A stretch of DNA of 64,000 nt, from NCBI RefSeq assembly GCF_022701195.1, contig NZ_CP078089.1, forward strand, positions 2,418,001 through 2,482,000. Reading direction: 5' to 3'. The DNA is from Allobaculum mucilyticum. Its GTDB lineage: Bacteria > Bacillota_I > Bacilli_A > Erysipelotrichales > Erysipelotrichaceae. Positions within the stretch are counted from its first letter, which is position 1; each line of letters begins with the position of its first letter. The translations under genes were made by a program, and so were the position numbers. Shown one piece after another: positions 37,818 through 47,177 of this stretch. The notes under the pieces are model-generated. The model did not search any database, was not told the DNA's origin, and worked only from the letters and a program-made list of their open reading frames with translations.

Positions 37818-39528
37818 GCAGTATAAAAAAGAAACGATTCTCACACCGATTCTGGTTGCTCTGGAAGTCATCCTGGATATCCTGATTCCTTATCTGATGT
37901 CCAGAATGGTTAACGAAGGCGTTCAGGCCCAAAATATGCAGACGGTCTGGTTCTTCGGCATCCTGATGCTGATCTCTGCCGTCGGCGCACTGATCTGCGG
38001 CGCTCTGTCCGGCCGGTATGCGGCAATCGCATCTGCCGGCTTTGCACGCAACCTGCGTGATGCCGAATTCCGCAACATCCAGAACTTTTCATTTTCAAAC
38101 GTTGACGAGTACTCGACCGGCGGTCTGATTACCCGTCTGACTACAGATGTCACCAATGTGCAGAACAGCTTTCAGATGCTGATCCGCGTTGCCGTACGTG
38201 CACCGCTCAACTTTATGATGGCCCTGTTCATGGTGTTCTATCTCTCCACCACAATTGGCTGGTACATGCTCGGTGTTGTTGCAGTTCTTGCTCTCTGTGT
38301 CGGCATCCTGATCAAAAGAGCCGGACCTGTGTTCGGAAAAATGTTCAAGATGTATGACAACCTCAACGAAGAGATTCAGGAAAACATCACCGGCATCCGT
38401 CCAGTTAAATCGTTCGTACGTGAGGACTATGAGATCGACCGCTTCAATAAGCGTTCGCAGGATATCTACAAAGTCAACAAGAAGGCTGAAGTCCTGATGG
38501 TTCTCAACTCGCCGTTAGTTACCGCAGCCATGTATGCGTGCATCCTGATCATTTCCTGGATCGGCGCTAACCAGGTCGTATCCGGCACGATGGAAGTCGG
38601 TACGATGATGTCGCTCTTTACTTACATCATGAACCTGCTGATGTCGCTGATGATGTTCTCGATGATCCTGGTCATGATCACCATGTCCGCAGCTTCCGCA
38701 AAACGTATAGTGGAAGTCATCAACCAGGTTTCCTATCTGCAGTCCCCCAAAGATGGCATTAAAGAAGTGAAATCCGGAAGCGTCAAGTTTGACCACGTGT
38801 ATTTCAACTATGCAGAACAGGTCGACGGCCACTACGTTCTGCGCGATATCAATTTTGATATCCCGGCCGGCCAGACCGTCGGCATTCTCGGTGCGACAGG
38901 TTCTTCCAAATCCTCGCTCGTATCGCTGATTCCGCGGCTTTACGATGTCACCACAGGTTCGGTTTCCGTTGGCGGCGTCGATGTACGAAACTATGACCTG
39001 CGCACCCTGCGCGATGCGGTTTCCATGGTTCTGCAGAAGAACGTTCTGTTCTCCGGTACGATCAAGGAAAACATGCGCTGGGGCAATGAGAACGCAACTG
39101 ATGAAGAAATCATCGAAGCATGCCGTCTTGCCCAGGCTGACGAGTTTATCTCCCGCATGCCGGATGGCTATGACACCTATATTGAGCAGGGCGGAACAAA
39201 CGTTTCCGGCGGTCAGAGACAGCGTCTGACGATCGCCCGTGCACTGCTCAAAAAGCCGAAAATCCTGATTCTTGATGACTCCACATCGGCCGTTGATACC
39301 AAGACCGATGCCCTGATCCGCGAAGCCTTTGCGACTAAGATTCCGCATACCACCAAGATCATCATTTCTCAGCGCGTATCCTCCATTCAGGATGCCGACC
39401 AGATTCTCGTTCTTGACCGTGGTCATCTGATTGATACCGGTACGCACGAAGAACTGCTCAAACGCAATGAAATTTACCGCTCGACATTCAATGCACAGCA
39501 GAAAGGAGGCAATCCGGATGCCGAATAA
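37789..39528 (+). CDS. ABC exporter half-transporter, degenerate-site subunit
   Basis: A 579-aa protein: six-helix exporter membrane domain (about 1-310) then ATPase. It starts with TTG at 37789 after AAAGGAGG, inside marR. Its Walker A reads GATGSSKSS (about 368-376) with Ser373 where Gly is nearly universal. Walker B reads ILILDDSTSAVD, with Asp497 in place of the catalytic Glu. Its own signature VSGGQ is intact. This is the pattern of the inactive-site subunit in heterodimeric exporters (BmrCD/LmrCD type). Substrate is unknown; MarR control suggests drug or toxic-compound efflux. Confidence 0.93.
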   Translation: MISTLASQIKQYKKETILTPILVALEVILDILIPYLMSRMVNEGVQAQNMQTVWFFGILMLISAVGALICGALSGRYAAIASAGFARNLRDAEFRNIQNFSFSNVDEYSTGGLITRLTTDVTNVQNSFQMLIRVAVRAPLNFMMALFMVFYLSTTIGWYMLGVVAVLALCVGILIKRAGPVFGKMFKMYDNLNEEIQENITGIRPVKSFVREDYEIDRFNKRSQDIYKVNKKAEVLMVLNSPLVTAAMYACILIISWIGANQVVSGTMEVGTMMSLFTYIMNLLMSLMMFSMILVMITMSAASAKRIVEVINQVSYLQSPKDGIKEVKSGSVKFDHVYFNYAEQVDGHYVLRDINFDIPAGQTVGILGATGSSKSSLVSLIPRLYDVTTGSVSVGGVDVRNYDLRTLRDAVSMVLQKNVLFSGTIKENMRWGNENATDEEIIEACRLAQADEFISRMPDGYDTYIEQGGTNVSGGQRQRLTIARALLKKPKILILDDSTSAVDTKTDALIREAFATKIPHTTKIIISQRVSSIQDADQILVLDRGHLIDTGTHEELLKRNEIYRSTFNAQQKGGNPDAE

Positions 39529-41431
39529 TTCTGCTGCAGCCGCAAAGATGGCTAAAGGTCAGAAACCGTTCAAGACAAACGGTCTGCGTCGTGTACTTGC
39601 GCTTGTCTGGAAACACTATCGCTTCCAGGTGATCGCCATTGCCGTTCTGATTATTGCCACGTCGCTGTGCACCGTATACGGAAGTACATTCCAGCGCACG
39701 CTGATCGATGACTATGTCATGCCCCTTCTCAATACGGTTAGCGAAGGCGGCACGCCAAATTTTGGTCCGCTGCGTGAAGCTATCATGCAGCTTGCCATGG
39801 TTTTCTTCATCGGCGTTGTCTGCTCCTATTCCTGGAACCGCCTGATGATTAACGTGTCTCTTGGCACGCTTAACCGCGTACGTGAAGATCTGTTCTCTCA
39901 CATGGAATCTCTTCCGCTGCGCTATTTTGATACACATGCCCATGGAGATATCATGTCGGTTTATACCAACGATACCGATACGCTGCGTCAGCTGATTTCT
40001 CAGTCGATTCCGCAGATGTTCTCTTCGGGAATCACGATTCTGTTTGTTCTTGTTTCCATGTTCAGCCTCTCCTGGAGTCTTGCGCTGATCACAGTCTGCT
40101 TCTCGCTTGGCATGCTCTATGTCGCCCGTAAGATTACGAGTTCTTCAGGCCGCTACTTCCGCGAACAGCAGCAGCAGCTTGGCCGGGCTAACGGCTACAT
40201 TGAAGAAATGATTGAAGGCGCCCGTGTGATTAAGGTGTTCAATCATGAAGATCAGGTCATCAAAGAATTCGATGAGATCAATGACAGCCTGTTCAATGCA
40301 TCGAGCAAGGCGAACATCTACGCCAACATTCTGATGCCAATCTGCGCCAACATTTCCTATATCTCCTATGTTGTCTGTGCACTGAGCGGCAGCTACTTCG
40401 CAATCCATGAAATGTTTGGCATGACACTTGGTACGATTTCGGCGATGCTTACACTGAACCGTTCCTTCAACAACCCGATCATCCAGATCTCTCAGCAGAT
40501 CAACGCAGTTGTCATGGCTCAGGCTGGTGCAAGCCGTGTCTTTGAGCTGATGGATGAACCAAGCGAAAGCGATGAAGGCGTCGTAACGCTCGTTCGTTCT
40601 AAACTGGAAAACGGCGAATGGGTTGAATCCAAAGAACGCACCGGTCACTGGTGCTGGAAACACCCGCGCAAAGACGGTCCTGCAGCAATGGTTCCGCTCG
40701 AAGGCAACGTCATCTTCAACGACGTCACCTTCGGCTATGTTCCTGAAAAGACCGTTCTGCATGATATTTCGCTTTATGCTCATGCCGGTCAGAAGATCGC
40801 CTTTGTCGGTGCAACAGGTGCCGGCAAGACGACGATCACCAACCTGATCAACCGCTTCTACGATATTCATAAAGGCTCGATCACATACGATGGCATCAAC
40901 ATCGATCTGATCAAGAAACCAGACCTGCGCAGATCCCTTGGCATTGTTCTGCAGGATACGCAGCTGTTCTCTGGAACGATCATGGACAATATCCGTTTCG
41001 GCCGTCTGGAAGCAACCGATGAAGAATGCATTGAAGCCGCTAAACTGGCGAATGCAGATTCCTTCATCAACCATCTTGAAAACGGCTACCAGACCTACAT
41101 TCATGCCAACGGCGATTCGCTCTCCCAGGGTCAGCGACAGCTGCTGGCTATTGCACGAGCTGCAGTTGCCAACCCGCCGGTTCTGATTCTCGATGAAGCG
41201 ACGAGCTCCATCGATACCCGTACTGAGCGTCTGGTTCAGGCCGGTATGGATGGTCTGATGAAAGGCCGCACGGTATTTGTTATTGCGCACCGTCTGTCGA
41301 CGATCATGAACTCCGATGCGATCATGGTTCTTGACCAGGGCCGCATCATCGAGCGCGGCAACCACGAAAGCCTGCTCGAGAAAAAGGGCGTCTACTACCA
41401 GCTGTATACCGGCGCTCTGGAAATGGACTAA
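39518..41431 (+). CDS. ABC exporter half-transporter, active-site subunit
   Basis: A 637-aa partner of the preceding gene. After the membrane domain (about 20-330) there is an inserted segment (about 345-410, with ERTGHWCWKHPRKDGPA) as found in one subunit of heterodimeric exporters. The ATPase follows with canonical Walker A GATGAGKTT and Walker B VLILDEATSSID, but signature LSQGQ instead of LSGGQ. It thus supplies the working Walker sites while its LSQGQ faces the partner's degenerate site. ATG at 39518 follows AAAGGAGG and overlaps the upstream gene by 11 bases. Confidence 0.93.
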   Translation: MPNNSAAAAKMAKGQKPFKTNGLRRVLALVWKHYRFQVIAIAVLIIATSLCTVYGSTFQRTLIDDYVMPLLNTVSEGGTPNFGPLREAIMQLAMVFFIGVVCSYSWNRLMINVSLGTLNRVREDLFSHMESLPLRYFDTHAHGDIMSVYTNDTDTLRQLISQSIPQMFSSGITILFVLVSMFSLSWSLALITVCFSLGMLYVARKITSSSGRYFREQQQQLGRANGYIEEMIEGARVIKVFNHEDQVIKEFDEINDSLFNASSKANIYANILMPICANISYISYVVCALSGSYFAIHEMFGMTLGTISAMLTLNRSFNNPIIQISQQINAVVMAQAGASRVFELMDEPSESDEGVVTLVRSKLENGEWVESKERTGHWCWKHPRKDGPAAMVPLEGNVIFNDVTFGYVPEKTVLHDISLYAHAGQKIAFVGATGAGKTTITNLINRFYDIHKGSITYDGINIDLIKKPDLRRSLGIVLQDTQLFSGTIMDNIRFGRLEATDEECIEAAKLANADSFINHLENGYQTYIHANGDSLSQGQRQLLAIARAAVANPPVLILDEATSSIDTRTERLVQAGMDGLMKGRTVFVIAHRLSTIMNSDAIMVLDQGRIIERGNHESLLEKKGVYYQLYTGALEMD

Positions 41432-41480
41432 GTCAGTTCGTTTCTTTCACGATCAGAAACAGGAAAACTTCATACACTTC

Positions 41481-41513
41481 AGCCCCGGATCTGCGAAGGA
41501 TCCGGGGCTTTTC
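41481..41513 (+). terminator. Terminator after the ABC exporter operon
   Basis: AGCCCCGGATC pairs with GATCCGGGGCT, followed by TTTTC. It separates the exporter operon from the ArdC-like gene. Confidence 0.85.
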
Positions 41514-41546
41514 TGTCCGGTTCGTAAAGAGGAGCAGGAGGAAGGT

Positions 41547-42455
41547 ATGAAGAAATCGATTGACGATCTGCTCGATCTTCTGCAGCAGGGGATTCGTGAA
41601 GTGCTGGAAGGAGAGCAGTACTGCGAGTATCTGAAAGTGATGGCCCGCTTTCCGAGCTACTCGATGAAAAACACGATGCTGATCTATCAGCAGTGCCCGC
41701 AGGCGACCATGGTTGCCGGCTATCAGACATGGAGCCGGATATTTGGAAGACACGTAAAGCGAGGCGAAAAAGGCATCCGTATTCTGGCGCCTTACACGTA
41801 TAAATCAAAAGACAGGGATGATCCGGATGGCGAACCGGTGACCCGGACCGGCTTTCGTTCTATTTCCGTATTCGATATTTCACAGACAGAAGGGCGCGCG
41901 CTGCCATTGCCTCCAAAAGCGGAGCTGCTTGAAGGAGGATGCGATCTGTTTGAACAGGCAAGAATCTGTCTGGAAAAGCTGACCGGTTTTTCGATTGTAT
42001 GCAGGCCGCTTGAGCCTGACTGCAACGGACAGACGTTTTACACTCGTCAGAGCATTGAACTGCAGGAAGATCTGGATGAAGCGCACCGCTTTAAAACGAT
42101 GCTTCATGAATGCGCTCATGCCCTGATGCACGCTTTTCAGACGCAGGACGAACAGCCGGCTGGCTATCTTGGCGAGCTGGCTGCAAAAGCAGAACTGCGG
42201 GAAGCGGAAGCAGAGTCGGTCTGCTTTGTGGTCTGCAGTGCGCTTGATATTGACTGTTCTGGCTACTCATTTCCATATATTGCCCGTTGGACCGGGCAGT
42301 CAAGACTGCGCCCGCAGTCGCTTGAGCGCATCTCAAAGACTGCATCGCAGATGATCGAAGCCCTTGCTCCATTGCGTTCTGACAACAAAGAGAGAAGCGG
42401 TGCCACCGGTCTTGCAGAAAAGGAAATCCTGGAAACGGGATCATCAGCCGGCTGA
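41547..42455 (+). CDS. ArdC-like protein with zinc-metallopeptidase motif
   Basis: A 302-aa protein. The N-terminal half matches the ArdC ssDNA-binding domain (SYSMKNTMLIYQQCPQATMVAGYQTW, then GRHVKRGEKGIRILAPYTYK). The second half is an ImmA/IrrE-like zinc peptidase domain with HECAHALMH near residue 187. ArdC-type proteins protect incoming DNA from restriction on conjugative plasmids. Here there is no conjugation gene nearby, so it may be a domesticated or stranded copy. GGAGGAAGG precedes the ATG; it is flanked by terminator and gltX promoter and is its own unit. Confidence 0.85.
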   Translation: MKKSIDDLLDLLQQGIREVLEGEQYCEYLKVMARFPSYSMKNTMLIYQQCPQATMVAGYQTWSRIFGRHVKRGEKGIRILAPYTYKSKDRDDPDGEPVTRTGFRSISVFDISQTEGRALPLPPKAELLEGGCDLFEQARICLEKLTGFSIVCRPLEPDCNGQTFYTRQSIELQEDLDEAHRFKTMLHECAHALMHAFQTQDEQPAGYLGELAAKAELREAEAESVCFVVCSALDIDCSGYSFPYIARWTGQSRLRPQSLERISKTASQMIEALAPLRSDNKERSGATGLAEKEILETGSSAG

Positions 42456-42552
42456 GTCTGCAGCATCGTCTGTATGAGTCTGTAAAGAAGAGGACAGACG
42501 TGCGCTTTGGGGCGGTATTGGATGGCTGACTATTGCACATGTGGGACCTTCT

Positions 42553-42581
42553 TTGCAAAAATGAACGATTTCATTTACTAT
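42553..42581 (+). promoter_or_regulatory. Promoter of gltX
   Basis: TTGCAA (42553-42558), 17-base spacer, TACTAT (42576-42581). Confidence 0.65.
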
Positions 42582-42618
42582 TTGGACAGTCTCTAATACA
42601 GCTAAGGATGTGAATATT

Positions 42619-44088
42619 GTGAGTGATAAAGTAAGAACCCGGTTTGCTCCCTCGCCTACCGGCTACATGCATATCGGCAACCTGCGAACTGCACTGTTCG
42701 AGTATCTGATCGCCAAACATGAGGGCGGCGATTTCCTTCTGCGCATTGAGGATACCGACCAGGCCAGACAGGTTGAAGGTGCAACGGAAATCATCTACCA
42801 GACTCTGCGTCAGGTTGGCCTGAACTGGGATGAAGGACCAGATATCGGCGGCGATTTCGGACCGTATGTTCAGTCTGAGCGTCTGCCTATGTACAAAGGC
42901 TATGCCGAGGAACTCATAAAAACCGGCCATGCCCACTACTGCTTCTGCTCTGAGGAAGACATTGAAGCACAGAGAAAAGAAGCTGAATCTCTGGGCATCT
43001 CCTTCAAGTTCGATGACCCCTGCAAACATCTTTCCGATGAGGAAATTCAGCAGCGGATTGCAGCAGGCGAACCGTATGTTATCCGTCAGACCATTTCCAA
43101 TGTCGGCGAAACATCTTTTGATGACCTCGTTTACGGACACATCGACTTTGACGGCGACCTGCTCGACGAGCAGATTCTGCTCAAATCCGACGGATTCCCA
43201 ACGTATAACTTTGCCAACATCATCGATGACCACACGATGAACGTTACCCATGTTGTACGCGGCAACGAGTATCTGTCTTCTACGCCTAAATACAACCTGA
43301 TTTACGATGCCTATGGCTGGAAACGTCCGACTTATGTCCATGTTCCTCCGGTTATGAAAGACGACAAGCATAAGCTGTCCAAACGTAACGGCGATGCATC
43401 CTTCCAGGATCTGGTTGCCAAAGGCTATCTGCCAGAAGCCATCATCAACTACATCGCACTGCTCGGCTGGGCTCCTGCAACTGAGCAGGAGATTTACACG
43501 CTTGATGAGCTTGTCGATGTCTTTGATGTTTCCCGCATTTCCCGCTCTCCGGCGATTTTCGATATCGAAAAGCTGACCTGGATGAACGGCGTTTATCTGC
43601 GCGGGATGGACGAGCAGAAATACTTTGAGACGGTTGCACCATATCTTGAAAAAGCCGTAAAAGGTCCATACAGCCATAAAGAGATCGCGAAGATCATTCA
43701 GCCGCGTATTGACGTACTCAATCAGATCGAAGAGGCCGTAGATTTCTTTGATCATCCAGGCGACTACGATCTGGAGATGTACCGTCATAAAAAAATGAAG
43801 TCCAATCCGGAAATCGCTCTGACTTCTCTCAAAGCCGCTAAAGCAGCTCTTGAGCAGATCACTGACTGGACAGAAGAGAACGTTCACGAAACGCTGCTCG
43901 CTCTGCCAAAGGAAATGGGCCTCAAAAACGGTCAGGTTCTCTGGCCAGTCCGTACCGCAATTACCGGCAAGCAGTTCACACCGGGCGGTGCGATTGAAAT
44001 TGCCTTCATTCTGGGCAAGGATGAAACGCTGCGCCGTATTGAAGACGGAATTTCCCGTCTGGAAGCCGCCGCCGCGTCCGCTCATTAA
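42619..44088 (+). CDS. gltX: Glutamyl-tRNA synthetase
   Basis: A 489-aa class I synthetase. The HIGH-like motif is HIGNLRTALFEYL near the start and the KMSKS-like motif is HKLSKRNGD (about 255). The anticodon-binding region is the helical C-terminal third. With GatCAB in this genome it probably charges both tRNA-Glu and tRNA-Gln (non-discriminating). The GTG at 42619 is taken as the start because AAGGA is 10 bases upstream; the earlier GTG at 42610 is too close to it. Confidence 0.96.
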   Translation: MSDKVRTRFAPSPTGYMHIGNLRTALFEYLIAKHEGGDFLLRIEDTDQARQVEGATEIIYQTLRQVGLNWDEGPDIGGDFGPYVQSERLPMYKGYAEELIKTGHAHYCFCSEEDIEAQRKEAESLGISFKFDDPCKHLSDEEIQQRIAAGEPYVIRQTISNVGETSFDDLVYGHIDFDGDLLDEQILLKSDGFPTYNFANIIDDHTMNVTHVVRGNEYLSSTPKYNLIYDAYGWKRPTYVHVPPVMKDDKHKLSKRNGDASFQDLVAKGYLPEAIINYIALLGWAPATEQEIYTLDELVDVFDVSRISRSPAIFDIEKLTWMNGVYLRGMDEQKYFETVAPYLEKAVKGPYSHKEIAKIIQPRIDVLNQIEEAVDFFDHPGDYDLEMYRHKKMKSNPEIALTSLKAAKAALEQITDWTEENVHETLLALPKEMGLKNGQVLWPVRTAITGKQFTPGGAIEIAFILGKDETLRRIEDGISRLEAAAASAH

Positions 44089-44132
44089 TTTACACAAGGG
44101 TCTGACGAACGTTTTCGTCATCCGGAAAAATT

Positions 44133-44164
44133 GTGCTGTCCCATCAGGTGACAGCGCTTTTTTT
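44133..44164 (+). terminator. Terminator after gltX
   Basis: GTGCTGTC pairs with GACAGCGC (one G-U), followed by a T run. A second small hairpin (GACGAA-TTCGTC, 44104-44119) precedes it. Confidence 0.85.
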
Positions 44165-44286
44165 CTTTTATACGATAGGTGGGACTTTACCTTTTCGTAT
44201 CTGCCATCTTTGCTTGGAAAAAAAGAAATATGGCAGAGAAAGGGAAAGGACATCCGAAAGGATGGTGCGGAAAGGATGGTCTTTTC

Positions 44287-45081
44287 ATGAGCTGGGATGC
44301 TCTGATTCATAATAATTTTCTGATGAAGCTGATTGCGGCTGCAGTTGAGATTGTCATCGGCTTCTTTCTTGGTCCGTTTGTCAAACGGATGATCATGCGC
44401 CTGCATAACCGCAAAGGCGTAGATGAGGGCGTACTGACGTTTACCGGATCGATTGCGAATGTTCTGATCCGTATTCTTGCGGTGATTATTGCGCTTGGCC
44501 AGATCGGTGCAGACATGTCGGTTGTCGTCGGTGCGTTTTCCGCTCTTGGTCTTGGCATTTCACTGGCCCTTAAAGACAACATGGCCAATGTAGCCAGCGG
44601 CATGCAGATTCTGATCACCAAGCCCTTCCGGGTGAATGATTATATTTCCTGCGGCGATTATGAGGGAACTGTACAGTCGATTGAAATGATGTTTACCACT
44701 CTGCAGACCTTTGACGAGCAGCTGGTTGTCATTCCCAATACCTATCTGATTTCCAATGCGGTAACGAACTACTCCGTCTATCCTAGCCGTCGTCTGGTGT
44801 ACAAGATTCCGGTTGACTGCCAGTGCGATGCGGCTGAATTTCGCAAAGCGGCGCAGACGATCATGGAACAGTCGCCTCTTGTGCTGCAGGATCCAAAACC
44901 AAAATCTGTGATCGGCGATTATGTTGATCAGGGACGCGGCATTGAAATCAGTCTGGTCTGCTATTCGAAAGTCGAAGATTTCTGGGACATGAAATTCGCT
45001 CTGCAGGCACAGCTGCAGCAGCTGCGTGAAAACGGCGTTCTGCAGACGCCAAGAAATGTCGTTGAGGTTGTCAGTAAATGA
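44287..45081 (+). CDS. MscS-family mechanosensitive ion channel
   Basis: A 264-aa channel that opens under membrane tension to release solutes after osmotic downshock. There are three membrane helices; the pore helix holds VVVGAFSALGLGISLALKDNMANVASGMQIL. The beta domain has PFRVNDYISCGDYEGTVQSIEMMFTTLQTFDEQLVVIPN. ATG at 44287 (MSWDALIHNN) with AAAGGA upstream. The stop overlaps the next gene (ATGA). Confidence 0.92.
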   Translation: MSWDALIHNNFLMKLIAAAVEIVIGFFLGPFVKRMIMRLHNRKGVDEGVLTFTGSIANVLIRILAVIIALGQIGADMSVVVGAFSALGLGISLALKDNMANVASGMQILITKPFRVNDYISCGDYEGTVQSIEMMFTTLQTFDEQLVVIPNTYLISNAVTNYSVYPSRRLVYKIPVDCQCDAAEFRKAAQTIMEQSPLVLQDPKPKSVIGDYVDQGRGIEISLVCYSKVEDFWDMKFALQAQLQQLRENGVLQTPRNVVEVVSK

Positions 45082-45719
45082 ACCTCTACGTCTGGTTTGG
45101 CGCCCCAGCAATTGAAACGCTGAAGGTTCCGGGAAATCTGAAAAAGAAAGCCATGCCTGTTCTGCAGCAGATCCGTCAGACCAATCTGCCGCTGCCTGAA
45201 CAGGAGCGTATGACATTGGAACTCATCAGCGCACTTCATGATCCTGAGCAGGATCATGAAAAGATTCTTGAACAGATGCGTGAAGAGTGCAGAAAACGCA
45301 GAAAGCCGCTGTGGATTGATTTTGCGGATATCTTTCTGGTTGTGCCGCTGCTGATCGTTGTCTGGCAGATCCTCATCCGCCAGGTTTTAGGTACCGAAGC
45401 TGGAATGGATATCCTGAGCGGTTCTCAGACGATCGTCTGGGGACTTGGCGATCTGCTTGCAGCTCTGTGCATCTATCTGGTGATCAAAGCGCTGATCGCT
45501 CTGCTTTCTCGCTATGACACCGGCTGGAAGCGATGGGTGATTTTAATGGGCAGCTTTGGCGCGATGCTGCTGATTGGCGGGCTGACCAATCAGCTTTCAC
45601 CTGGATGGAATCTGCCGCTCTGGGCAATGGTTATTGGCGGTACGCTGATCTTTGTTCTGGCGTTTGCCTGGCATCAGAAGCTGTTTGATCCGCAGAAGCG
45701 GGAAAAACGGGTTCAGTAG
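45078..45719 (+). CDS. Membrane protein of unknown function downstream of mscS
   Basis: A 213-aa protein: a soluble, helical N-terminus of about 90 residues then four membrane helices (near 85-110, 120-145, 150-170 and 180-200). The ATG lies within the mscS stop (ATGA), so translation is coupled, which suggests a role linked to the channel or envelope stress. I do not recognise the family (it looks like DUF1129-type membrane proteins, but I am not sure). Confidence 0.72.
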   Translation: MNLYVWFGAPAIETLKVPGNLKKKAMPVLQQIRQTNLPLPEQERMTLELISALHDPEQDHEKILEQMREECRKRRKPLWIDFADIFLVVPLLIVVWQILIRQVLGTEAGMDILSGSQTIVWGLGDLLAALCIYLVIKALIALLSRYDTGWKRWVILMGSFGAMLLIGGLTNQLSPGWNLPLWAMVIGGTLIFVLAFAWHQKLFDPQKREKRVQ

Positions 45720-45893
45720 AATCTGCCTGAAAAGATATGATGATTCACCGATTTTTAAACCAGCTGATCTTCGCTGTGGATTAAACTGGTAAAGAGCGAA
45801 AGCCGGCAGGGAAATTCCGCTGGCGAATCGAAAATATGAATTAGAAAAGAAACTGAAATAGAAAAGAACTGAACAGGAGTGTATGCAAGTTTT

Positions 45894-46883
45894 ATGGATA
45901 TTCTGACGTCTCTGGTCAGTCCGGCAGAACAGTTCAATGTGCTGTTTTATACAGGCATTGCGATTCTGGCGATACTGATCCTGCTTCTGATCCCGCTGCG
46001 CTGGCAGTCGGCGATGACGGTTCCGTTTTCCTTCCGGACATTTGGTATCCGGAAGATCCGGCGCTGGCATTCAAGAACCGATACGCTGGCCAACCTGATG
46101 CTCTGGATCTCGGTGATCTTCTGCATCCTGGCACCGTGGATCCCTTATGCACCGATCATTTATCTGGTCTGGCTGATTTTCACCTGGCTGGCAGCTGTAT
46201 CTAGAGCAATCCGCTTAAGCAAAGTGAAATCCAGACCGGTCCGTCTGACTGTCATCTTTATGGTCGATCTTGTCGCTGCGATCGGACTGCTCAGTACAAT
46301 GGGCTTCTACAACAATTTTGTTCTGTGGATCCGCGCCTTCCTTTTTGGTAACGATGTGATCACTAAAGAAGCATGGGAGCTGATGTACTATCTCAGCTCA
46401 CCAAATCCTGCCTTTTACCTGATCCAGACAATTCTGCTGATTCTGCCGCTTGCATCTCTCTGGGGACAGTTCAAGTACATGCGTCTTGAAAACACCTTCA
46501 AGGCAGCCAATCTTACGACTTACTGCATTAAAAACGTATTCCTCTGCCTTGTGATGGCGGTCTTTGCGATTTTCAGCCCAGGCGTAATTGAGCGGATCTA
46601 CAACCAGGATCCATCTGCCCAGGTACAGGTTGAAAACGGCAGCTATCCGCTGGAAATGGAAGATGCCGTAAAGCTGTACGAGAACTGCACACAGAAAATC
46701 GAACAGGAAAAACAGCAGCAGGAAGAACAGAATGCAGCTGATGAGTCTGAACAGCCGGCTGCACAGCCAGCTGTCGATCCGAGTGCCCCGGCAGAACAGG
46801 CAAATCCTGAAGAAGTGCCTGCAGCTCCGGAAGAGGCACCGGTGGAATATCCGGAAGAAAATCCGGAAGCGATCGGCGTATAA
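45894..46883 (+). CDS. Polytopic membrane protein with acidic tail
   Basis: A 329-aa protein with six to seven membrane segments in residues 15-235, and a C-terminal tail rich in Glu, Gln, Ala and Pro (about 255-329). The family is not recognised. CAGGAG lies 14 bases before the ATG at 45894; an upstream GTG (45879) overlaps the ribosome site, so 45894 is preferred with some doubt. A weak terminator (AGGCG-CGCCT-TTTTT at 46943-46966) follows, just before the IS4-type element. Confidence 0.68.
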   Translation: MDILTSLVSPAEQFNVLFYTGIAILAILILLLIPLRWQSAMTVPFSFRTFGIRKIRRWHSRTDTLANLMLWISVIFCILAPWIPYAPIIYLVWLIFTWLAAVSRAIRLSKVKSRPVRLTVIFMVDLVAAIGLLSTMGFYNNFVLWIRAFLFGNDVITKEAWELMYYLSSPNPAFYLIQTILLILPLASLWGQFKYMRLENTFKAANLTTYCIKNVFLCLVMAVFAIFSPGVIERIYNQDPSAQVQVENGSYPLEMEDAVKLYENCTQKIEQEKQQQEEQNAADESEQPAAQPAVDPSAPAEQANPEEVPAAPEEAPVEYPEENPEAIGV

Positions 46884-46971
46884 CAATACGTATTCCCGGA
46901 TCATCCGGACTATATTCACATTCAAACTGTTTCGAAACATTCAGGCGAGAGCAATCCCGCCTTTTTGTGTG

Positions 46972-46978
46972 CTGCCAT
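46972..46978. repeat. Left target-site duplication of the IS4-family element
   Basis: CTGCCAT, repeated exactly at 48654-48660. Confidence 0.85.
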
Positions 46979-47003
46979 CCAATGTCATTAAGTTTAGTTG
47001 ATT

Positions 47004-47048
47004 GAGGCCTTTCCTCCTTGATTGGAGGAGAGGTCTCTTTTCTTTTGT
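47004..47048 (+). terminator. Terminator inside the left end of the IS4-family element
   Basis: GAGGCCTTTCCTCC (47004-47017) pairs with GGAGGAGAGGTCTC (47024-47037) with two G-U pairs, followed by a long T-rich tract. It would stop transcription entering from the flanking gene and so limit transposase expression. Confidence 0.85.
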
Positions 47049-47177
47049 CTTTTTTCTTAGCGGAATATATCGGTTATTTGTTTGTAATATTCGGTTTTTC
47101 GGGAATATCAGGTTGTTTTATAACTCAAATCGTGCGGCCGCTTCGCGGCTCGTTAAGTGACGGAAAGGAAAAATCTT

